From Pseudomonas soli (GTDB taxonomy: Bacteria; Pseudomonadota; Gammaproteobacteria; Pseudomonadales; Pseudomonadaceae): a stretch of DNA of 64,000 bases. Numbering within the stretch: the first letter of the stretch is position 1; the number at the start of each line of letters is the position of its first letter. The stretch is from positions 62,001 through 126,000 of the forward strand of contig NZ_FOEQ01000008.1 in the NCBI RefSeq assembly GCF_900110655.1, given 5' to 3'. The notes beneath the pieces are model-generated. The model did not search any database, had not been told where the DNA came from, and worked only from the letters and a program-made list of their open reading frames with translations. Shown piece by piece: positions 32,345-41,158 of this stretch. A program made the translations under genes and the position numbers.

Positions 32345-32680
32345 CCGAAGCTCCTTTGGTGGGTGCCTTGCATTCGTTGTTATGAACTGAAGCGGTGCTT
32401 GCGACCCCTTGGTCTAGGTCAGCAAACCTTGCGCCAAGGTAGGCCTGTTGCGTGACAGTTTGATGTAAGGGGCGGGGGCGGGTGGCAGGCCCAAGGCCCT
32501 GGAACTACAGCGTAGACCAGATCGAAAGCCTTGATTCGCGTGGGCTGGCGCGGATCTGGCAGATCTGGCAAGTGCCCTGTGGCGCCTGTGTCACAGGATG
32601 TTCATCAGCTGTCCCTAGGCTTGCACTACGCTCCAACTGCCCCGTTTCGGGGCTGGACTAGTCCAGATAGGTAACCTTTG
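32345..32680. promoter_or_regulatory. Divergent control region of the ABC operon and its GntR regulator
   Basis: A 336-bp region without a gene. CTGGACTAGTCCAG at 32653-32666 is a perfect 14-bp palindrome, 14 bp before the gntR start. TTGGTCTAGGTCAG at 32409-32422, about 65 bp upstream of the binding-protein start, agrees with it at 10 of 14 positions. These are candidate GntR operators for the two directions. Confidence 0.55.
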
Positions 32681-33394
32681 ATGCAAGCGACGCCACCGCG
32701 CGCGGTAACAGCTATCTGCCATGCGCTGCAGGAGCAGATCGAACACGGCCTGCTGGCACCCGGCGGCAAGCTGCCGGCCGAGCGCAGGCTCAGCGAGGTG
32801 TTCGACACCACGCGTATCACCCTGCGCGAGGCGCTGGTGCAGCTCGAGGCCATGGGCCTGATCTACCGCGAGGAGCGCCGTGGCTGGTTCGTCGCGCCCG
32901 AGCGGCTGACCTACGACCTGATCGAGCGCAGCCATTTCCATGCGATGGTGCGCGACCAGGGGCGGGTGCCGAGCACTGAGTTACTGTCTGCGCGCCTGCA
33001 GCCGGCCTCTGCGTCGATCTGTGCGCGCCTGCGCCTGCCGGCGTTGTCCAGCGTGGTGAGGATCTGCCGTTTGCGCCGGATCGATGGGCGAGCGGTGCTG
33101 TATGCCGAGCACTATCTCAACCCGCGTTACTTCCCGGGGATCCTCGAGCTGGACCTGGCGCGGTCGCTGACCGAGATCTACGCGCGGGAATACGCCATTC
33201 ACTATGGGCAGGTGTGCTTTGAAATCCTGCCGACGGCGTTGCCGGCCGAGGCGGCGGCTGCCTTGAAGGTGTCGGCTGGCAGCCCCGGGTTGCATATCAC
33301 CCGGGTCAACAGCGACCAGCATGGGCACCTGATCGACTGCGACCTGGAATACTGGCGTCACGATGCGATCCGCATTCGCGCCGAGGCTGGGTAG
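32681..33394 (+). CDS. GntR-family regulator with UTRA domain (HutC/PhnF type)
   Basis: A 237-residue regulator. The N-terminal winged helix includes LLAPGGKLPAERRLSEVF and TRITLREALVQLEAMGLIYR. From about residue 90 a UTRA ligand domain follows (VRICRLRRIDGRAVLYAEHY, GSPGLHITRVNSDQHG). PhnF-type members control phosphonate genes. Start ATG 32681 is preferred over TTG 32678. It is divergent from the ABC operon and is its probable regulator. Confidence 0.88.
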   Translation: MQATPPRAVTAICHALQEQIEHGLLAPGGKLPAERRLSEVFDTTRITLREALVQLEAMGLIYREERRGWFVAPERLTYDLIERSHFHAMVRDQGRVPSTELLSARLQPASASICARLRLPALSSVVRICRLRRIDGRAVLYAEHYLNPRYFPGILELDLARSLTEIYAREYAIHYGQVCFEILPTALPAEAAAALKVSAGSPGLHITRVNSDQHGHLIDCDLEYWRHDAIRIRAEAG

Positions 33395-33439
33395 GGTGAA
33401 CATCGCGGTGCGCCGATGCGACTTGCCCCGCGATGCGAT

Positions 33440-35593
33440 CTAGCTGGAAACGTTGCTCTGAGCCATTGCCCCTCCGCCAGCCGTCACCACCTGCACCGAC
33501 AGCCGTGGCGTCGCCAGATCCAACCCCGCTTCATCGAGCTGGCGCTTCAACGCCAGGTTGAACGCCCGCGACACCTCCCACTGCTTGATCGGCGCGGTCT
33601 TGAACCGCGCCCGCAGGATCGCCGAGCCCGACTCGAAGCTCTCTACCCCCTGCAACTCCAGCGGCGACCAGATGTTGCGGCGCATCAGCGGGTCGTTGCG
33701 CAGTTTCTGCCCGACCTCGCGGATCAGGGTGATGGCCTGGTCGATGTTCATGCTGTGCGGGATGGCCACGCGGAAGATCGCGTAGCCGAATTCGCGCGAG
33801 TAGTTCTTGATGCTCTTGATCTCGCTGAACGGGATGGTGTGCACGATGCCATCGATGTCGCGCAGGCGCACGGTGCGGATGGTCAGGCCCTCGACCGTGC
33901 CCAGGTGGCCGCCGACATCCACGTAGTCGTCGATGGCCAGGGAGTCCTCGATGATGATGAACAGGCCGGTGATCAGGTCGGCCACCAGCGACTGGGCGCC
34001 GAAACCGATGGCCAGGCCGATGACACCGGCACCGGCCAGCAGTGGGGTGACGTTCATGCCCATGTTGGCCAGGGCGACGATCACCGCGATGATGACGATC
34101 ACCACGAACATCACGTTGCGGATCAGCGGCATCATGGTCTGCGCACGGGCGTTGGCCAGCCCGCGCCGCGAATGCACCAGGGCATGGTGCACGGCGGTGT
34201 CGGCGAGGATCCACACCAGCCAGGCGACGATCAGCGTACCGGCCAGGCCCAGCAGGCGCAGGCTGACTTCATGGCCGTCACCCTCGGCGAAACTGATCAT
34301 CGAGTGGCCCCAGACGCGCAGGCCCAGTTCGATGAACAGCAGCCAGATGAACAGGTGCACCAGCACATAGCCGAAGTTGCGCAGGCGTTCGGTATAGACC
34401 GCCTGGCGCTTGTTGGCGCGCCTGGGCTTTGCCGCGTGGCGACGGACCAGGCCATTGAGCACCATGCACACCACCACCAGCACCGTGCACATCAGCGACT
34501 GGCGCAGGGCGGTGCTGGTGTCGCCGGCGGAGACGAAGGTGGCGAACAGCGAGATCGCTACCAGGATCAGCGCCGGGAGGTACCAGAAGCTGCCGAGCAG
34601 TTCGATGGTGTCGCTCAGGGTGCGCCGGGTCAGTCGCCGGGACAGGGGCTGGTTGCGGATCAGGTGGGCGATCGGGCGGCGGAAGCGCAGGATGAACAGC
34701 CCCGTGCACAGAGCTGCGACCACATTGGCCAAGGTGGCCAGGGCATGGGCCAGGTGGCTGCCCAGCGCGGTGGTCAGGCGTGGGTCGCTCATCGCCTCGC
34801 CGAACGCGGCGAAGCTGCCGATCAGCCACAGCGGGCGGAACGCCTGGTGTCGCAGGATATGCAGGGCGCGGTGGCGATGCGGGCCGTCGAGCAGCGAGAA
34901 GGCAATTACGCAGATGGCCGAGAACAGGGTGCCGACCACCAGCGCGTAGGCCAGCACCATGGCCATCGACTTGCCCAGCGAGGAGGGCAGGGCGAAGCTC
35001 AGGTACACGGTGAACACCAGCGCCACCAGCCAGGGCCCCAGCTTGCGCAGGGCAAAGCGCACCAGGTCCCAGGTCCGCGGGTGTTGCGGCAGGTCTTCGG
35101 TCAGGCCGAAACGCAGGCGCACACGGTGGCCGATCCAGTTGAAGGCATAGGCCAGCAGGCCCCAGACCAGGATGACCCCGGCGAAGCCAAACAGGATCGC
35201 CGGCCATTGATGCACCGGCACCACCAGTGCGGCCAGTTCGTCCTGGGCTTGGTCGATTTCCAGGGACCAGCGCTTGAACGGGCTGGCATCGCCGCTGAAC
35301 TGTTTCTCGAAGTCGTGCAGGGCACCGCCGATCAGGCCGAGCACCCCCTGTTCGACGGTGGGTTGCGATTGCCGGGTGGCGTCGCGCAGCTTTTTCAGGT
35401 CGGCCAGCAGCTTGGCGCGTTGCTGGTCGTTTTCCAGGTTCTTGATCACCTCGTCCAGGGACTTGCCCAAGGGCTCGCTGGCTTCGGGCTGGGCGGGCGT
35501 GCTGGAGCCGAGCAGGCCTGGCAGGCCGGCGGCGTGCGCTGGCGTGACGAGCAACAGGAACAGCAGCGTGATGCAACGCAGGAGGGCTGGCAC
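33440..35593 (-). CDS. Large MscS-type mechanosensitive channel (YbiO-like)
   Basis: A 717-residue inner-membrane protein. Signal-like start MPALLRCITLLFLLLVTPAHA, a helical periplasmic segment (about 35-115) and about ten membrane segments precede the MscS core. The pore region reads NMGMNVTPLLAGAGVIGLAI followed by GFGAQSLVADLITG, with the beta domain after it (IDDYVDVGGHLGTVEGL). It would open on hypoosmotic shock. The C terminus ends with a short Gly/Ala tail. It converges on the gntR gene, 45 bp away. Confidence 0.9.
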   Translation of the reverse strand: MPALLRCITLLFLLLVTPAHAAGLPGLLGSSTPAQPEASEPLGKSLDEVIKNLENDQQRAKLLADLKKLRDATRQSQPTVEQGVLGLIGGALHDFEKQFSGDASPFKRWSLEIDQAQDELAALVVPVHQWPAILFGFAGVILVWGLLAYAFNWIGHRVRLRFGLTEDLPQHPRTWDLVRFALRKLGPWLVALVFTVYLSFALPSSLGKSMAMVLAYALVVGTLFSAICVIAFSLLDGPHRHRALHILRHQAFRPLWLIGSFAAFGEAMSDPRLTTALGSHLAHALATLANVVAALCTGLFILRFRRPIAHLIRNQPLSRRLTRRTLSDTIELLGSFWYLPALILVAISLFATFVSAGDTSTALRQSLMCTVLVVVCMVLNGLVRRHAAKPRRANKRQAVYTERLRNFGYVLVHLFIWLLFIELGLRVWGHSMISFAEGDGHEVSLRLLGLAGTLIVAWLVWILADTAVHHALVHSRRGLANARAQTMMPLIRNVMFVVIVIIAVIVALANMGMNVTPLLAGAGVIGLAIGFGAQSLVADLITGLFIIIEDSLAIDDYVDVGGHLGTVEGLTIRTVRLRDIDGIVHTIPFSEIKSIKNYSREFGYAIFRVAIPHSMNIDQAITLIREVGQKLRNDPLMRRNIWSPLELQGVESFESGSAILRARFKTAPIKQWEVSRAFNLALKRQLDEAGLDLATPRLSVQVVTAGGGAMAQSNVSS

Positions 35594-35637
35594 CGGGAAA
35601 TCTACCTCAGGTCAAACGTTTGCCCGAGTGTAGAGGT

Positions 35638-35808
35638 TTACGACGGCAGTTTCTCGAGGATCTTCCAGCAGGTGAGGCCGAAAATGCCGAGGGTGCCGAT
35701 CCACATCATCAGCACGCCGACATTGCGTTCGCGCAGGCTGAAACCGATGGTCAGCAGCATCAGGAACAGGAACACCGGCGCGAACAGGGACAGGAACGGC
35801 GATGACAT
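35638..35808 (-). CDS. Small two-span membrane protein (56 aa)
   Basis: MSSPFLSLFAPVFLFLMLLT opens the protein and LMMWIGTLGIFGLTCWKILE follows, separated by a basic turn SLRERN. AGAAGG is nine bases before the ATG at 35808; the ATG three codons earlier directly abuts this site, so it is less likely. Family not recognised. It lies 45 bp upstream of the channel gene and on the same strand, so it may be cotranscribed. Confidence 0.65.
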   Translation of the reverse strand: MSSPFLSLFAPVFLFLMLLTIGFSLRERNVGVLMMWIGTLGIFGLTCWKILEKLPS

Positions 35809-35894
35809 GGACAGCATCCTTCTGTTTTGGGGGCCATGTATCAAGCATAGCGCTTTGCAAGCGAGGCGGATTGACCGGGGGCAGGTGCTGATCC

Positions 35895-35942
35895 GATCGC
35901 GGGGCAAGCCGCTCCCACAGGTCCGCGTGGGAGCGGGTTGGC
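35895..35942. repeat. REP pair (GCGGGGCAAG type)
   Basis: GATCGCGGGGCAAGCCGCTC and an inverted partner CGTGGGAGCGGGTTGGCC lie between the small membrane gene and apeB. This uses the other core found in the window (GCGGGGCAAG), distinct from the GCCGGCAAG type. Confidence 0.7.
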
Positions 35943-35944
35943 CG

Positions 35945-37234
35945 TCAGGGCAGTTCGCGGCTGCGGTAGAAGGCGCCGAGCACCTTCACCAGGTGGGCCA
36001 GGTCATGGCTGCCGCACAGTTCGCGGATCGAGTGCATGGCGAAGGTCGGCAGGCCGATATCCACCGTGCGCACGCCCAGGTGGCTGGCGGTGATCGGGCC
36101 GATGGTCGAGCCGCAGCCCATGTCGCTGCGCACCACGAAGCTCTGCACCGGGACTTCCTCGGCCATGCACAGGTGGCGGAAGAACCCGGCGGTTTCGCTG
36201 TTGGTGGCGTAGCGCTGGTTGTTGTTGACCTTGATTACCGGGCCTGCGTTGAGCTTGGGGCCGTGGTTGCCGTCGTGTTTGTCGGCGTAGTTGGGGTGCA
36301 CGCCGTGGGCATTGTCGGCCGAGACCATCAGCGAGCGCTGGATGGTGCGCACATAGTCGTCGCCATCGGGCAGCAGGCGTTGCAGGGTCTGCTCGAGCAT
36401 CGGGCCATCAGCGCCGCAGGCCGAGCAGGAGCCGACTTCCTCGTGGTCGTTGCACACCAGTACGCAGGTCTCGTCGCCTTCGGCGTTCAGCAGCGCCTGC
36501 AAGCCGGCGTAGCACGACAGCAGGTTGTCCAGGCGGGCGGCGGCGATAAAGTCGCCGTTCAGGCCGATCAACGCGGCGTCCTGGGTGTCGTAGAAGCTCA
36601 GCTCGTAATCCAGCACCACGTCGGCGTTGAGGTCGTGTTCGCGGGCTAGCTGCTCGGTGAGCAGGGCGCGGAAGTCGACGCGCTCGTCGCCGGCGACCTG
36701 CGCCAGGATCGGTGGCAGTTCGGTCTGCGGGTTGATCTGCCAGCCTTCGTTGGCGGTGCGGTTGAGGTGGATCGCCAGGTTGGGGATCACCGCGATCGGC
36801 AGCTTGAAATCGATCAGCTGGCTTTCCACCTTGCCGTCACGGCGGAAAGTGACCCGGCCGGCCAGCGACAGGTCGCGGTCGAACCAAGGGGCGAGCAGGG
36901 CGCCGCCATAGACTTCGACGCCCAGTTGCAGGAAGCCCTGGCGCTGCAGTTCGGGCTGCGGCTTGACCCGCAGGCATGGGCTGTCGGTGTGGGCGCCGAC
37001 CATGCGGATACCGCCGATCAGCGGCGAATGCTTGCCGAGCTTGATGGCGATGATCGAGGAATCGTTACGGGTCACGTAGTAGCGGCCGCCAGGCACGGTG
37101 GCCCAGCTGTCGCGTTCGTCCAGGCGCTGGTAGCCGGCGGCCTCGAGGCGTTGCGCGAGGCTGGCGGTGGCGTGGAAGGGCGTCGGGGAGGCCTTGAGGA
37201 ATTCGATCAGGCCGGCGTTCAGGGCATCGCGCAT
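35945..37234 (-). CDS. apeB: M18 family aminopeptidase ApeB
   Basis: A 429-residue dinuclear-zinc aminopeptidase (aspartyl aminopeptidase type). FLKASPTPFHATASLAQRLE near the start, VGAHTDSPCLRVKP (first zinc histidine), NDHEEVGSCSACGADGPML (catalytic glutamates), ADNAHGVHPNY and GCGSTIGPITASHLGVRTVDI (shown here in part) mark the family. GGAG is seven bases before the ATG. It trims acidic or other N-terminal residues from peptides in the cytoplasm. Confidence 0.95.
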   Translation of the reverse strand: MRDALNAGLIEFLKASPTPFHATASLAQRLEAAGYQRLDERDSWATVPGGRYYVTRNDSSIIAIKLGKHSPLIGGIRMVGAHTDSPCLRVKPQPELQRQGFLQLGVEVYGGALLAPWFDRDLSLAGRVTFRRDGKVESQLIDFKLPIAVIPNLAIHLNRTANEGWQINPQTELPPILAQVAGDERVDFRALLTEQLAREHDLNADVVLDYELSFYDTQDAALIGLNGDFIAAARLDNLLSCYAGLQALLNAEGDETCVLVCNDHEEVGSCSACGADGPMLEQTLQRLLPDGDDYVRTIQRSLMVSADNAHGVHPNYADKHDGNHGPKLNAGPVIKVNNNQRYATNSETAGFFRHLCMAEEVPVQSFVVRSDMGCGSTIGPITASHLGVRTVDIGLPTFAMHSIRELCGSHDLAHLVKVLGAFYRSRELP

Positions 37235-37308
37235 AAGTCACTCCAGACAGCAGTGGCGCGAGTTTAGCGTAAATGCTCGAAAAATTGTGTCAGCCCTATC
37301 GCGAGGCG

Positions 37309-37335
37309 TTGGAGCGGGCTTGCCCCGCGATCGGG
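37309..37335. repeat. Single REP element
   Basis: TTGGAGCGGGCTTGCCCCGCGATCGGG, a lone GCGGGGCAAG-type unit, lies between apeB and rluA. Confidence 0.65.
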
Positions 37336-37343
37336 CCCGAGTC

Positions 37344-37979
37344 TCAGAACGGCGCCGGACACTCGAATTTCAGGCGTTCGCCGGACACCGGATGGGTAAA
37401 GCTCAGCATCGAGGCATGCAGGCACAGCCGCTCATGGGCCGCCAGCGCCTCGGGGTTGGCGTACAGCCGGTCGCCGAGCAGCGGGTGGCCGATCGACATC
37501 ATGTGCACGCGCAGCTGGTGCGAGCGCCCGGTGATCGGCGTCAGCTCGACCCGGCAGTGATCGCCGCAGCGCTCGACGATGCGCCAGAAGGTCAGGGCAT
37601 GCTTGCCCTGCTCATGGTCGACCACGTGGCGCGGCTTGGTCGGCGGGTCGTAACGCAGGGGCAGGTCGATGCTGCCGCTGTCGAGCGCGGGCTGGCCCCA
37701 GCACAGCGCGGTATAGGCCTTTTCGGTCTCGCGGTCGTGGAACTGGCGTGACAGTTCACGATGGCTGTCGGCGTCGCGGGCGAGCAGGATGATCCCCGAG
37801 GTTTCCCAGTCCAGGCGGTGGACGATCAGGGCTTCCGGGTAGCCGTTTTCCTGCAGGCGGGTGATCAGGCAGTCCTTGTTGTCCTCGGCGCGACCCGGCA
37901 CCGACAACAGCAGGGTCGGCTTGTTGATCACCAGGACGGCGGCGTCTTCGTGAAGGATCTGGATGTTCGACAGCGGCAT
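37344..37979 (-). CDS. rluA: Pseudouridine synthase RluA (23S rRNA/tRNA)
   Basis: A 211-residue enzyme. The catalytic motif HRLDWETSGIILLAR contains the aspartate that attacks the base; VINKPTLLLSVPGR precedes and ITGRSHQLRVHM follows. The length and absence of an S4 domain fit RluA, which modifies 23S rRNA U746 and tRNA U32, rather than RluC or RluD. It lies upstream of apeB on the same strand. Confidence 0.9.
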   Translation of the reverse strand: MPLSNIQILHEDAAVLVINKPTLLLSVPGRAEDNKDCLITRLQENGYPEALIVHRLDWETSGIILLARDADSHRELSRQFHDRETEKAYTALCWGQPALDSGSIDLPLRYDPPTKPRHVVDHEQGKHALTFWRIVERCGDHCRVELTPITGRSHQLRVHMMSIGHPLLGDRLYANPEALAAHERLCLHASMLSFTHPVSGERLKFECPAPF

Positions 37980-38028
37980 TGCTAGGTCTCGGTGAAATGG
38001 CGGAAAGCACTGGGGCCGCCTTGCGGCC

Positions 38029-38093
38029 CATCGCCGGCAAGCCGGCTCCCACAGGGTCCCGCGTTGTCTGTGGGAGTCGGCTTGCCGGCGATA
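38029..38093. repeat. REP pair (GCCGGCAAG type)
   Basis: CATCGCCGGCAAGCCGGCTC with an almost perfect inverted copy ending GGCTTGCCGGCGATAG, separated by about 15 bp, lies between rluA and minE. Confidence 0.85.
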
Positions 38094-38133
38094 GACTGCA
38101 AAGCAGCCCCAATGATTACACCCAGCTGCGCGA

Positions 38134-38388
38134 TCAGCGATCAGGCAGGGTGATGTTCAGTTCCAGAATCGAGCAGCTGCCCTGGTTTTCCAGTTCAATC
38201 TGTACGTCGTCGTTGCCGATGTTGACGTACTTGCGGATCACCTCCACCAGCTCCTTCTGCAAGGCAGGCAGGTAGTCCGGGGTGCTGCGCTGGCCACGCT
38301 CGTGCGCCACGATGATCTGTAGACGCTCTTTCGCTACCGACGCGCTGCTCTGTTTCTGTCTGCCACGAAAGAAGTCAAAAAGGTTCAT
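38134..38388 (-). CDS. minE: Cell division topological specificity factor MinE
   Basis: An 84-residue protein. The N-terminal amphipathic membrane helix (MNLFDFFRG), the anti-MinCD segment AKERLQIIVAHERGQ and the dimerisation core YLPALQKELVEVIRKYVNI are all present. It stimulates MinD ATPase so that MinCD oscillates and division is confined to mid-cell. It follows minD after 3 bp. Confidence 0.97.
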   Translation of the reverse strand: MNLFDFFRGRQKQSSASVAKERLQIIVAHERGQRSTPDYLPALQKELVEVIRKYVNIGNDDVQIELENQGSCSILELNITLPDR

Positions 38389-38391
38389 GGT

Positions 38392-39204
38392 TTATTTGCC
38401 TCCAAACAGGCGCGCGAAGAATCCTTGCTTCGGCACTTCGATGAACCGCAGTGGCTTGGGCTTGCCCAGCAGGCGGTCGACGGTGTCGCTGTACGCCTGG
38501 CCTGCATCGCTCTGGTCATCGAGGATGACCGGGATGCCCTGGTTGGAGGCTTTCAGCACGGCTTGGGATTCGGGGATGACACCCAGCAGTTCGACCGAGA
38601 GGATTTCCTTGACGTCCTCGACGCCAAGCATTTCGCCTTTTTCGACGCGCTCGGGGTGGTAGCGGGTGATCAGCAGGTGTTCCTTGATCGGGTCTTCACC
38701 CTGTTCGGCGCGGCGCGACTTGCTCGACAGCAGGCCGATCATGCGATCGGAGTCACGTACCGACGAAACCTCGGGGTTGGTCACGACGATGGCTTCGTCG
38801 GCGAAGTACATCGCCAGGTGCGCACCTTTCTCGATACCGGCCGGCGAGTCGCAGACCACGAAGTCGAACTGGTCCTTGAGCTCCATCAGTACCTTTTCGA
38901 CGCCTTCCTTGGTCAGGGCGTCCTTGTCGCGGGTCTGGCTGGCGGCCAGCACGAACAGGTTTTCCAGGCGCTTGTCCTTGATCAGGGCCTGCTGCAGGTT
39001 GGCTTCGCCGTTGACCACGTTGACGAAGTCGTACACCACGCGGCGTTCGCAGCCCATGATCAGGTCGAGGTTACGCAGGCCGACGTCGAAGTCGACGATG
39101 ACCGTCTTATGCCCGCGCAGTGCGAGGCCGGTACCGATGGCGGCGCTGGTGGTGGTCTTGCCCACACCCCCCTTGCCGGAAGTGACGACGAGAATCTTGG
39201 CCAA
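38392..39204 (-). CDS. minD: Septum site-determining ATPase MinD
   Basis: A 270-residue deviant-Walker ATPase. GKGGVGKTTTSAAIG near the N terminus has the signature lysine, DFDVGLRNLDLIMG and CDSPAGIEKGA follow, and the C-terminal membrane-targeting helix GFFARLFGGK is intact. It recruits MinC and MinE to the membrane. Middle gene of minCDE. Confidence 0.98.
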   Translation of the reverse strand: MAKILVVTSGKGGVGKTTTSAAIGTGLALRGHKTVIVDFDVGLRNLDLIMGCERRVVYDFVNVVNGEANLQQALIKDKRLENLFVLAASQTRDKDALTKEGVEKVLMELKDQFDFVVCDSPAGIEKGAHLAMYFADEAIVVTNPEVSSVRDSDRMIGLLSSKSRRAEQGEDPIKEHLLITRYHPERVEKGEMLGVEDVKEILSVELLGVIPESQAVLKASNQGIPVILDDQSDAGQAYSDTVDRLLGKPKPLRFIEVPKQGFFARLFGGK

Positions 39205-39300
39205 GGTGTTTCACCCCTAAATAAACGGGACGTGGGTCCCTGCAAATACGAAAAACGGCAACGTGAAAAAAGTTGCGCTAAAAATGCCGGCAAGTATCCG

Positions 39301-40053
39301 TTAAAGACGGGTGATGTTCAACACGTCGCCGGACAGGCTGACCTGCACCCCCGAACCCCATAACGGATCGCGGCGCAGGTCTTCGCACACTTTGTACTGG
39401 CCGGCGATGGAGACCATTTCCGCAGTCATCTGCAAGCAGAAGATGCGTGCCTTGGTATTGCCCTTGATACCGGCCAGGGCGCGACCGCGCATGGCGCCGT
39501 ACACATGGATGTTGCCATCGGCGAGAAGTTCCGCGCCGGGGCTGACCGAGCCGGTCACCACCAGGTCGCCGCCCTGGGCGTAGATCTGCTGGCCGCCGCG
39601 CACCGTCGAGGTGATGATCCGCGTCGGGCGCACTTCGGGTTCGGCCGGCGCAGGTGGAGGCGCTGGGACTGGCTCGGGCTTCTTCACCTCGGGTTCCGGC
39701 TCGAGCGGACGTTCGCGGGCCCCGGACGGCGGCAGCACCGGCAGGTCGATGGCGATGGCGGCGGCGATGTCCTCGATGCGGCTGGCGCGGATCGCCAGGG
39801 TGCGCAGGCCATGGTGACGGCACACGCGCATCAGCCCGGGCAGGTCGATGGCGCCTTCGTCATGGGGCAGCTTGTCCAGGGCCAGGACCAGCGGCGTGTT
39901 GCTGAAGAAGTTCGGCGCCTGCGCGACCTTCGCCGCCAGTTGGCGGTCGAGGGACTCGAGGTCGTTGCGCGCCAGTTCCAGTACGGTGATGGCAAGCATG
40001 CTGCCCTTGAGCTGGAACACGGGGGCGTTGTCGGGTGTCTGGTTGGTGCTCAT
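39301..40053 (-). CDS. minC: Septum site-determining protein MinC
   Basis: A 250-residue FtsZ antagonist. The N-terminal domain begins FQLKGSMLAITVLELAR. A proline/glutamate-rich linker runs at about 115-145, and the C-terminal beta-helix has GGDLVVTGSVSPGAELLADG and GNIHVYGAMRGRALAG. ATG 40053 is chosen because related proteins begin three codons after the longest start; neither has a clear ribosome site. 96 bp separate it from minD. Divergent from lpxL. Confidence 0.95.
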   Translation of the reverse strand: MSTNQTPDNAPVFQLKGSMLAITVLELARNDLESLDRQLAAKVAQAPNFFSNTPLVLALDKLPHDEGAIDLPGLMRVCRHHGLRTLAIRASRIEDIAAAIAIDLPVLPPSGARERPLEPEPEVKKPEPVPAPPPAPAEPEVRPTRIITSTVRGGQQIYAQGGDLVVTGSVSPGAELLADGNIHVYGAMRGRALAGIKGNTKARIFCLQMTAEMVSIAGQYKVCEDLRRDPLWGSGVQVSLSGDVLNITRL

Positions 40054-40162
40054 GGTCTGCATAGACGGCTTGTTGCGAAAAAAGTGCCCTGACTTATAGC
40101 GATAAGACCGTTTGCCCGCAACCGATGTAGAATGCCGGGCTCATGTCTTGCCGGAAGCTTCA

Positions 40163-41098
40163 ATGGAACGCCCGCGTTTTCGATCCTCTTTCCTTCACCC
40201 GCGATTCTGGGGCCTGTGGCTGGGCCTGGGCCTGCTGTGGCTGGTCGCCCAGCTGCCGTACCGGGCCTTGTTGGCGCTGGGGCGCGCTCTGGGCGCGGTG
40301 ATGTACCGGCTGGCGGGTGAGCGCCGACGCATCGCCGCGCGCAACCTGGAACTTTGCTTCCCGGCGCTGTCCGGCGACGAACGGCAGCGCCTGCTCAAGG
40401 AAAATTTCGCTTCCACTGGCATCGCTTTCTTCGAGATGGCCATGAGCTGGTGGTGGCCAAAGGCCCGGCTGGCGCGCCTGGCTCACATCGAAGGTATCGA
40501 GCACCTGCAGGCCGCCCAGCGTGAAGGTGAAGGGGCCATCCTCATGGCCGTACACTTCACCACCCTGGAAATCGGCGCCGCCTTGCTGGGCCAGGTGCAT
40601 ACCATCGACGGCATGTACCGCGAACATGGCAACCCGGTGTTCGACTTTATCCAGCGCCGCGGTCGCGAGCGCCACAACGCCGACTCGCTGGCGGTGGAGC
40701 GCGACGACGTGCGCGGCATGCTCAAGCTGCTGCGCAAGGGCCGTGCGATCTGGTACGCGCCGGACCAGGACTACGGCATCAAGCAGAGTATCTTCGTGCC
40801 GTTGTTCGGTATCCCTGCGGCCACCGTCACCGCCACCACCAAGTTCGCCCGGCTGGGCAAGGCGCGGGTGATTCCATTCACCCAGAAACGCCTGGAAGAT
40901 GGCAGCGGCTATCGTCTGGTGGTGCATCCGCCGCTCGAGGACTTCCCCGGTCAAACCGAGGAGGACGATTGCCTGCGCATCAACCAGTGGGTCGAGGGTG
41001 TGCTGCGCGAGTGCCCGGAGCAGTACCTTTGGGCGCATCGGCGCTTCAAATCGCGGCCTGAAGGCGAACCACGGCTGTACGACAAGAAAAAGCGTTAG
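40163..41098 (+). CDS. lpxL: Lipid A lauroyl/secondary acyltransferase LpxL (HtrB)
   Basis: A 311-residue inner-membrane enzyme that adds a secondary acyl chain to Kdo-lipid A. One N-terminal membrane helix (GLWLGLGLLWLVAQLPYRAL) is followed by the HX4E catalytic motif in AVHFTTLEIG. FDFIQRRGRERHN, GRAIWYAPDQDYG and EQYLWAHRRFKSRP are LpxL signatures. ATG 40163 is used because it places FLHPRFW at the family position. Confidence 0.92.
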   Translation: MERPRFRSSFLHPRFWGLWLGLGLLWLVAQLPYRALLALGRALGAVMYRLAGERRRIAARNLELCFPALSGDERQRLLKENFASTGIAFFEMAMSWWWPKARLARLAHIEGIEHLQAAQREGEGAILMAVHFTTLEIGAALLGQVHTIDGMYREHGNPVFDFIQRRGRERHNADSLAVERDDVRGMLKLLRKGRAIWYAPDQDYGIKQSIFVPLFGIPAATVTATTKFARLGKARVIPFTQKRLEDGSGYRLVVHPPLEDFPGQTEEDDCLRINQWVEGVLRECPEQYLWAHRRFKSRPEGEPRLYDKKKR

Positions 41099-41119
41099 GG
41101 AGCGGGCTTGCCCCGTGAT
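41099..41119. repeat. Single REP element
   Basis: GGAGCGGGCTTGCCCCGTGAT overlaps the end of the lpxL stop region and precedes the patatin gene. Confidence 0.55.
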
Positions 41120-41158
41120 AAGGCCGGTACTGGCAACCACTGACTCCAGGAAGGATGC

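Noticed and set aside
33416..36649. A very long open plus-strand frame (about 1077 codons) across the channel and apeB genes
   Set aside because: It is antisense to two well-supported genes. Its composition (Gln, His, Arg, Gly runs) is that of high-GC shadow frames, and it has no family match.
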